Source: Clostridia bacterium
Lineage (GTDB): Bacteria > Bacillota > Clostridia > UBA1212 > UBA1255
NCBI GenBank assembly: GCA_017935905.1
Contig: JAGBGO010000079.1
Location: forward strand, 1-38,036
Direction of reading: 5' to 3'
Length of the DNA stretch: 38,036 nt
Each line of letters opens with the position of its first letter. The first letter of the stretch is position 1. The notes below the pieces were generated by a model. It was not told the origin of the DNA. It searched no databases and saw only the letters and a list, made by a program, of their open reading frames with translations. A program made the position numbers and the translations under genes. Below are positions 32,792 through 38,036 of the stretch, piece after piece.

Positions 32792-34108
32792 TTAGGGTCG
32801 ATGGTGTTTGCGGTATTTCAGCGGCGACACGCCACGGTAGGAGCGGAACAGACGGCTGAAATAGAGTGGGTCCTCCACGTCGAGTGCGTAGGAGATCTCC
32901 TGCACCGTCATCGTCGTGTTTTGCAGCAGGATGCACGCCTTGCCCATCAGCTGATGCAGACGGTATTTTTGCGGCGGCATACCGATGTAGTTTTTAAAGA
33001 TGCTGATAAAATGCTTCGGGGTGATACCCAGCTCGGCGGCCAACTCATCGTTGGAAATGGGGCGTTCGGGTGTTTGCTGTATCTCCACGGCGATCTTTTC
33101 GATCGCAGCACGGTGCACGCCCGAAACGGTGGCGCGCTGTTGCTTTTCCCATTCCGCCAGAAACAGCTGCAGGTGGCTGCTGACCACGTACAGATACGAG
33201 ACGTCACCGGAAGCGGTGCTCAGCAAGGAGTTTAGGTGGGGGATGAGTGCGTTCATATCGTGGATCGTGTGTACCGGCGAGTCAAAGAAGCCCAGCTTTC
33301 TCAAGAAACATTCGGCGTACTCGCCGTAGATGTTCAGCCAATAGTATTCGGAATCCTTGCACGGATGCAGTGTGAGAGAAGCCTCCGCAGTCGGCAGGAT
33401 GAGGGCGTGGTTGTCGGAGGCGGCGACGGTGCGACCGTTGCACGACAGCTCCGCGCGTCCTTTCTTGACGAGGAGCAACGGATACCCATCGTACAGTGCA
33501 AGCGACACGACGGTAGGGTTGTTTTTCAGCACGCCGCAGGTGGAGGTCGATATCGGCAACTGCTTGGGATACAGCGACAGACTGACGGTTTCCGGCAGCA
33601 ACAGACAATGACCCTGCGGAAGAACGGGGTCGGGCACGATATCCACACCGAGCTGCTTACCTTTCTTTCCGAGAATGGCACCGTCCCAGTTGGCGAGGTA
33701 GGAGGCGTCGTTGTGCGGTGCGGAAAACTCACCGCCGGTGAGGAGGTTGTGTTCGGGATTTTCGAGGTCGATCAGCCGCACGTGGCGGATATAGGTATTG
33801 CCGCTGGCGGTGGGGATGATCTCGCCGTATTTTTTGACAAAGGCAATCCCCCAATCGGCGAACAAGGACAGCGCCTGATCGTCGGCGGTCGGCAGGGTGG
33901 AGAATCGGAACGAAAAGGGCCGCCACGTGTTGTTTTCGCTGATGTAGTGCGAGCCGCCGCCCTCCCGAATGCCGTAGTTGGCAATATACACGTTGATGCA
34001 GCCGCCGCAGATTTCCAACTCCAGTGAATAGTCGTGTCCCGGCTGCAGGAAGATGTTTTTAAGATACAAATCCATAATGCTGTTGAAGGATACAGACTGA
34101 AAGATCAT
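32792..34108 (-). CDS. AraC-family regulator with an N-terminal carbohydrate-binding-like sensor segment
   Basis: 438 residues. The C-terminal 100 residues are a double AraC helix-turn-helix (ISNDELAAELGITPKHFISIF, MTVQEISYALDVEDPLYFSRLF, ending in the family PLKYRK). A cupin-like arm precedes it (LLLVKKGRAELSCNGRTV). Residues 1-175 resemble the divergently encoded secreted protein's residues 85-250: YLKNIFLQPGHDYSLELE versus YLKGLTLQPNTSYTLSFD, SLFADWGIAF versus SSFVDWGISI, and LLTGGEFSAP versus IVTGGSFEAP. The segment starts mid-module and runs into the next, and an in-frame stop upstream shows it is not a longer protein. There is no signal peptide, so it acts in the cytoplasm. It has a good ribosome site (GAGGTGA) and promoter and probably controls the divergent secreted protein. 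Confidence 0.85.
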   Translation of the reverse strand: MIFQSVSFNSIMDLYLKNIFLQPGHDYSLELEICGGCINVYIANYGIREGGGSHYISENNTWRPFSFRFSTLPTADDQALSLFADWGIAFVKKYGEIIPTASGNTYIRHVRLIDLENPEHNLLTGGEFSAPHNDASYLANWDGAILGKKGKQLGVDIVPDPVLPQGHCLLLPETVSLSLYPKQLPISTSTCGVLKNNPTVVSLALYDGYPLLLVKKGRAELSCNGRTVAASDNHALILPTAEASLTLHPCKDSEYYWLNIYGEYAECFLRKLGFFDSPVHTIHDMNALIPHLNSLLSTASGDVSYLYVVSSHLQLFLAEWEKQQRATVSGVHRAAIEKIAVEIQQTPERPISNDELAAELGITPKHFISIFKNYIGMPPQKYRLHQLMGKACILLQNTTMTVQEISYALDVEDPLYFSRLFRSYRGVSPLKYRKHHRP

Positions 34109-34125
34109 ACGCTCACCTCAATTTA

Positions 34126-34154
34126 ACTATAGGACAGTCGCGACGGTTTGTCAA
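34126..34154 (-). promoter_or_regulatory. Promoter of the AraC-family gene
   Basis: Minus strand TTGACA (complement of 34149-34154), 17-bp spacer, TATAGT (complement of 34126-34131). The divergent secreted-protein gene has TACAAT and TATACT at 34222-34238 but no good -35 box, consistent with dependence on an activator. Confidence 0.75.
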
Positions 34155-34261
34155 CCGAAAAAATCGGAATATCGTCCATACTTTAAGAATATGCTTACTG
34201 TGCATAAAAAAGTCGGTTTGCTACAATGAAGGTATACTATAGGAATATAGGAGGATTTAGG

Positions 34262-37200
34262 ATGAGAAGTCGATATGTAAAACTGTTGTCCTGCGTGTTG
34301 ACGGTATCGTTGCTCGCCGCAAGCGTGCTTGCCGGTGTGACCATGCCGATTGCCGCCGAAGGCGAAACCACGCAGATCATCTTCGGTGGCGATTTTGAGG
34401 CGGCCGCCGACGATGCCGTTTACAACACCAACTGGACAGGTGACGTGCTGACGGGCAGTGACCCCTGCACCATCGTGGAGGACACCTCCGGTGCATCGGA
34501 GGGCAACCACTGTCTGAAGGTACCGGTAACCTCTTCCACGTACAACAAATACCTCAAGGGTCTGACCCTGCAGCCCAACACGTCCTACACCCTCAGCTTT
34601 GACGCGCGCGGCGGTCAGGTGTGGGTGTACGTCGGCGGCTACGGTGTCACCGATGCCCCCGGCGTGGTATGGGTCGGCGGCACGGAGGAGTGGAAGCGCT
34701 ATTCCGTCACCTTCAACACCGGTGACAACGCCGATGGCGCACTGTCCTCGTTTGTGGATTGGGGTATCAGCATTTCCCGCAACCCCAGCTATGCCGTTAC
34801 CGTGGAATCGGAATCCTATCTGGATAACTTCAAGCTGGAAGTGACTCCCGCCGCGGAGAGCGGCATCGTCACCGGCGGCAGCTTTGAAGCACCCGAGGAC
34901 TCGGCTGTGTACACTGCCAACTGGGGCACCATCTTGAGCCAGGGCGCCAAGCTGGTGCTCGACCCGCTCGACGGCTCCAACCGTTGTCTGATGTTCCCGA
35001 AGGTGGAGACCAACACCGATTTCTATCTGAAGAAGCTCTATCTGGAAGACAGCACGACCTATCGTTTCACGCTGGACGTCTATTCGCCCTCCCAGGCGCT
35101 GATGTACCTGTGGGGAAACGCCTTCACGGAAGGCGGCGCCGGTCGTGTCATTCCTGCCAACACCGCGTGGACGACCATCACCTTTGAGCTGACCACGGCG
35201 GCGGATCTTTCTTCCAACGTCGCTCTTCCCGACTGGATCTGGAGTTTTGCGCGCAAGACCACCGAGCCGTACAACGACTCTCCGCTCTACATCGACAACG
35301 TCTCCATCGTCAAGGTGGAGGAGGAAGTCCCCGAAGAGCCGGAAGAGCCCGTCGAGCCCGACATGTCGGTGGAAAACGCGGACAACTACGTCCGGGGCGG
35401 CTCGTTTGAATATGCGGCTGACGATGCGATCTATAACACGAACTTCTCGATGCTCAGCTCCCTGTCCATCGTCACCGACCCGAAAGACACAAATCACCAC
35501 TGCCTGTTCAGTCCGCAGTCGGTTGCGAAGGATTACTACTTCACCAATTTGTTGCTGGAACCGCTGACCACCTACGTGTTTGAATTCGATATTCTGAACA
35601 CCGGCACGGCAGGCGTGTATTTCTGGGGCTCCGAGGTGTTCCAGAACAACGGCGGCTCGCACAGCATCGCCGGCTCGACCGAGTGGCAGCACGTGAAATA
35701 TGAGATGACCACCACCGAAGGCATCCGTAACGAGGTGGCCTACCCGAACTACCTCTTCGCGTTTATGAAGAGCTACGAGCCGTATAACCAATCGGATATG
35801 TACATTGACAACGTCAGCATCACCGTCAAGCAAAAGGAGGTACCTTCCGTGAAACCCATCGTTACCGGCGGTGATTTTGAAGACACCGGCGCATTGAACA
35901 CGAACTGGAGCACAGCGCTGAACAAGGGAAGCGTTGTGGAAGATACCCTGCGCGACGGCAACCATTGCCTGAAGCTCCCGATGGCGGATTCGCCCATCGG
36001 TGACGTGTACGTTAGCAGCGTGTGGCTGGAGCCGAACACCTCGTACTTCGTCACGTTTGATATGCGTGGCGGCGCCTCCCGTGTGTATTTCTATGGCAAT
36101 GCGCTCCTGGAGAACGGCGCCCAATCGCTTGCGGAGAGTGACGAGTGGCGCTCCTATGCGTACAAAGTTACCACCGTTAGCGATGATACCTATCTCAAGG
36201 GCGGCTACCAGAACTACATCATCGGCTTCAACAAAAACGACGCCGCCACCAACACGGCGGATACCTTCATCGACAACTTCCGTGTTGTCAAGGCCGGTGC
36301 GTACGTCGATCCCGAGCTGGAAAACGGCAGCATGACGCTGTCGAGCTGGAAGGACCCCGACACCGTCGGCGCGCAGGCCTCTCCTGCGGCAGGCGGCACG
36401 GTGACCGTCACCGTCACGCCCAACGAGGGCTATATGCTCAAGCCCGGCAGCCTGTACTACGTCACCGAGGACGGCACGAAGCAGCAGATCCTCAACAAGG
36501 AATCCGGCGCATTCGGCGAAGGTGCGGGCGACACGTTCCGCTTTATCCTGCCCGAAGGCAGTGTCGTCGTCACGGCCGAGTTCGTACCCACTGCGGCACA
36601 GAACTTCCGCTTTGAAACGCTCGGCACGTCGGTATATTACGAAAAAAACACCACCGATCCGAGCGGTCTGCGCTTCCTCAACCGTCTGTATGTCGACGGC
36701 TTGAACGTTGAGGACGATACGCTGACCGTCACCTACGGCGGCAAAACCTACACCGTCGTTGAGTTCGGCTCGCTGCTCAAGCGCACGACCAATGAAGCGG
36801 CACTGACTTTGGAAAACGTGGACGATACCGCCACCTCCGCTACCCGCGTGTGGAAAGCGGCGGCGTACGTTGACGGCGTGATGAAGCTGGTCGATTATAC
36901 CGACAGCTACGTGGATTTCACCGTTATTATGAAGACTGCCAACGCCAACGCGGCGTTTGCTGCACGGGAGTACACCGCCTGCGGTTACATGCTCCTCAGC
37001 GACGGCACGAGCACGGTCACCCTGTATTCGAAGAGCATGACCGATTCGGCGGCGAGCACCGCGGCGCGCGTCCAGTTTATGGCGGACAAGGACGACGATT
37101 GGCGTCTGCATCCGCAGGATTTCAAACTGATCGCCACCACCTTTGACCGTCCCGATTTCACCGACGGTACGGGTCGGATGGAGACCATCATCGAAGCGCT

Positions 37201-37804
37201 GGTCGCCCTGGATGGCTCTGCCACCCTTAACGTCGCCGGTGAAAGTCTTGCCGAAGGTCATGCCAAGCGTGAGAGCCAGATCGCTCTGCTCACCGACGCC
37301 ATCAGCAAGGGCTTCGAGATCGGCAGCTACACCTGGGGCAACGACACCTGGGGCTATTCCAAGGCTGAACTGGATGCCCGCACCGAGGAAGAACTGATCA
37401 AGTACATCTCCGACACCCAGACCGTCGTGCAGGAAGCTCTCGGCGTCACGCCCGAGTATCTGCGTCCGCCGCTGCTGCTTTCCAACGACACGGTACGCAA
37501 GGTCTGCAAGCAGCTGGGTCTGTCTCTCGTCACGGGCAACTCGTCCTGGCGTGACTTCCCGTCCGGCTACACGCTGGAAGAGTCGGGCGGCGTGACGTTC
37601 GAATCGCTGACGAACTACGCCCGTGACGGTGCGATCTGGATCGTCCACGCCCACAACGGCGACGCACCGACCGAGTACCCCCGTGCGATTCAGTATTTGT
37701 ACGAGCAGGGTTACCGCTTCTGCACCGTGGCAGAGCTTATGGAATACAACGGCCAGACCCGCGAAGCCGGTCAGACCTACAAAGAAGTCATTCCGGTGTA
37801 TTAA
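34262..37804 (+). CDS. Large secreted protein: four carbohydrate-binding-like modules plus degenerate polysaccharide-deacetylase domain
   Basis: 1180 residues. A signal peptide (MRSRYVKLLSCVLTVSLLAA, cut near AAEG) predicts secretion; no LPXTG, dockerin or SLH anchor is seen. Four tandem CBM4/9-like modules of about 150 residues begin with GG(D/S)FE at about 42, 205, 379 and 537 and end in (Y/F)(L/I)DN(F/V). A bacterial-repeat-like domain (about 685-778; TVTVTPNEGYML) and an unknown beta domain (780-940) follow. The last 230 residues follow the NodB deacetylase fold, but motif 1 is TFDR instead of TFDD and the HxxxH metal site reads SYTWGND; RPP and WIVHAH remain. Loss of metal ligands suggests a binding rather than catalytic role. 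ATG 34262 follows AGGAGG; the ATG at 34226 overlaps promoter sequence. Confidence 0.82.
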   Translation: MRSRYVKLLSCVLTVSLLAASVLAGVTMPIAAEGETTQIIFGGDFEAAADDAVYNTNWTGDVLTGSDPCTIVEDTSGASEGNHCLKVPVTSSTYNKYLKGLTLQPNTSYTLSFDARGGQVWVYVGGYGVTDAPGVVWVGGTEEWKRYSVTFNTGDNADGALSSFVDWGISISRNPSYAVTVESESYLDNFKLEVTPAAESGIVTGGSFEAPEDSAVYTANWGTILSQGAKLVLDPLDGSNRCLMFPKVETNTDFYLKKLYLEDSTTYRFTLDVYSPSQALMYLWGNAFTEGGAGRVIPANTAWTTITFELTTAADLSSNVALPDWIWSFARKTTEPYNDSPLYIDNVSIVKVEEEVPEEPEEPVEPDMSVENADNYVRGGSFEYAADDAIYNTNFSMLSSLSIVTDPKDTNHHCLFSPQSVAKDYYFTNLLLEPLTTYVFEFDILNTGTAGVYFWGSEVFQNNGGSHSIAGSTEWQHVKYEMTTTEGIRNEVAYPNYLFAFMKSYEPYNQSDMYIDNVSITVKQKEVPSVKPIVTGGDFEDTGALNTNWSTALNKGSVVEDTLRDGNHCLKLPMADSPIGDVYVSSVWLEPNTSYFVTFDMRGGASRVYFYGNALLENGAQSLAESDEWRSYAYKVTTVSDDTYLKGGYQNYIIGFNKNDAATNTADTFIDNFRVVKAGAYVDPELENGSMTLSSWKDPDTVGAQASPAAGGTVTVTVTPNEGYMLKPGSLYYVTEDGTKQQILNKESGAFGEGAGDTFRFILPEGSVVVTAEFVPTAAQNFRFETLGTSVYYEKNTTDPSGLRFLNRLYVDGLNVEDDTLTVTYGGKTYTVVEFGSLLKRTTNEAALTLENVDDTATSATRVWKAAAYVDGVMKLVDYTDSYVDFTVIMKTANANAAFAAREYTACGYMLLSDGTSTVTLYSKSMTDSAASTAARVQFMADKDDDWRLHPQDFKLIATTFDRPDFTDGTGRMETIIEALVALDGSATLNVAGESLAEGHAKRESQIALLTDAISKGFEIGSYTWGNDTWGYSKAELDARTEEELIKYISDTQTVVQEALGVTPEYLRPPLLLSNDTVRKVCKQLGLSLVTGNSSWRDFPSGYTLEESGGVTFESLTNYARDGAIWIVHAHNGDAPTEYPRAIQYLYEQGYRFCTVAELMEYNGQTREAGQTYKEVIPVY

Positions 37805-37817
37805 AGGAGGTAGCGCG

Positions 37818-37937
37818 ATGAATACGTATGAAAAACCCGAGTTGACCCTCCTGACCCTGACCGCCGACGAAGCACTTGCCGCCGTCATCCAAAGTGAGCC
37901 GACGGTAGAAGACAACGACGACGATCTGAGTGTCTGA
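37818..37937 (+). CDS. 39-residue acidic peptide, possible modified-peptide precursor
   Basis: The peptide starts MNTYEKPELTLLTLTADEAL and ends in an Asp-rich tail (EDNDDDLSV). It starts 14 bases after the secreted-protein stop behind a perfect AAAGGAGG, so translation is likely. The opening (M-x-x-Y-x-K-P-E-L-x-L-L) recalls the leader-like N-terminus of many short peptides in gut Clostridia, some of which are RiPP precursors; that comparison is from memory. There is no Cys, and no modifying enzyme (radical SAM, YcaO, LanM) is in view, so a RiPP label would be premature. Co-transcription with the secreted protein is probable, with a strong terminator just after it. Confidence 0.6.
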   Translation: MNTYEKPELTLLTLTADEALAAVIQSEPTVEDNDDDLSV

Positions 37938-37950
37938 TCACACAACAAAC

Positions 37951-37984
37951 AAGCCGCCCCGACGATTTCGTCGGGGCGGCTTTT
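37951..37984. terminator. Bidirectional terminator
   Basis: A 14-bp GC-rich perfect stem (AAGCCGCCCCGACG / CGTCGGGGCGGCTT) with loop ATTT, followed by TTTT. It serves the peptide gene and, on the other strand, the gene entering from the right edge. Confidence 0.92.
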
Positions 37985-37993
37985 GTACGTTAT

Positions 37994-38036
37994 TTATCGT
38001 CCGCAGCACTGCTTATACTTCTTGCCGCTGCCGCAG
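37994..38036 (-). CDS. C-terminal end of a SEC-C motif protein, probably SecA (truncated by window edge)
   Basis: The minus strand at the right edge reads CGSGKKYKQCCGR and then a stop (TAA at 37994-37996). CxCGSGKK-(Y/F)-K-x-CC-(G/H) is the zinc-binding SEC-C motif that ends SecA, the protein-export motor ATPase, where it contacts SecB or the ribosome. A terminal CCGR-stop is typical of SecA in Firmicutes, but other proteins also end in this motif, so the assignment is tentative. Only 13 residues are visible. Confidence 0.6.
   Translation of the reverse strand, partial: CGSGKKYKQCCGR

Noticed and set aside
34151..37948. A 1265-codon open frame antisense to the secreted-protein gene
   Set aside because: It mirrors the high-GC codon bias of the opposite gene, has no ribosome site or domain, and its composition (Val/Gly/Arg-rich, no motif) is typical of a shadow frame.

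Overview
The window looks like a chromosomal contig from a spore-lineage Clostridia member (Oscillospiraceae/Ruminococcaceae-like). Supporting signs are a CotS-type spore-coat kinase, a small SRP RNA next to dnaX, a reverse rubrerythrin with an N-terminal rubredoxin domain, a THF riboswitch on folT, strong AGGAGG ribosome binding sites and many near-consensus sigma-A promoters with 17-bp spacers. No rRNA, CRISPR array, transposase or phage structural gene is visible. Assignment to a named species is not possible from sequence reading alone.

Layout. 1-4764: end of a CotS-like gene, then an aromatic amino acid operon (fused shikimate dehydrogenase-shikimate kinase, prephenate dehydrogenase, DAHP synthase) and a beta-helix lipoprotein. 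4782-6832: SRP RNA and dnaX, the latter interrupted by a one-base frameshift inside a perfect inverted repeat. 6840-8040: PepSY lipoprotein and reverse rubrerythrin on the minus strand. 8041-11102: an intergenic array of three equally spaced GGGTAC/GTACCC pairs, a large YfhO-type membrane protein and tRNA-His. 11267-14371: a GalM/D-2-hydroxyacid dehydrogenase fusion and a MurG-type transferase (minus strand). 14457-16445: THF riboswitch, folT and folC, a folate uptake and polyglutamylation unit. 16478-20146: a three-gene, translationally coupled block (membrane-anchored unknown plus two divergent MutS-family ATPases) bounded by short repeats. 20145-25096: thrS, mscL, and the convergent ychF-cca pair. 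25188-28891: HTH-Fic protein, YeiH transporter with a divergent LysR regulator, and a GNAT acetyltransferase behind a structured leader with an intrinsic terminator. 28987-29639: an 0.8-kb non-coding stretch with repeats and a MITE-like element. 29658-37937: a GC-richer surface/sensing region with a membrane-spanning TIR protein, an AraC regulator, a 1180-residue secreted protein and a 39-residue peptide. The right edge holds the last codons of a SEC-C motif gene, probably secA.

How the genes fit together. The aro genes form one pathway unit read from a promoter inside the preceding gene's 3' end. The folate block is controlled by its own ligand-binding leader. The right-hand region is the most unusual part: the AraC regulator carries about 175 residues resembling the carbohydrate-binding-like modules of the divergently transcribed secreted protein, and the adjacent TIR protein has an N-in/C-out architecture with a YD-like repeat ectodomain. 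The strongest candidates for undescribed biology are the tandem MutS-like ATPase operon, the TIR/AraC/secreted-protein/peptide cluster, the aptamer-like leader of the GNAT gene and the phased GGGTAC array.
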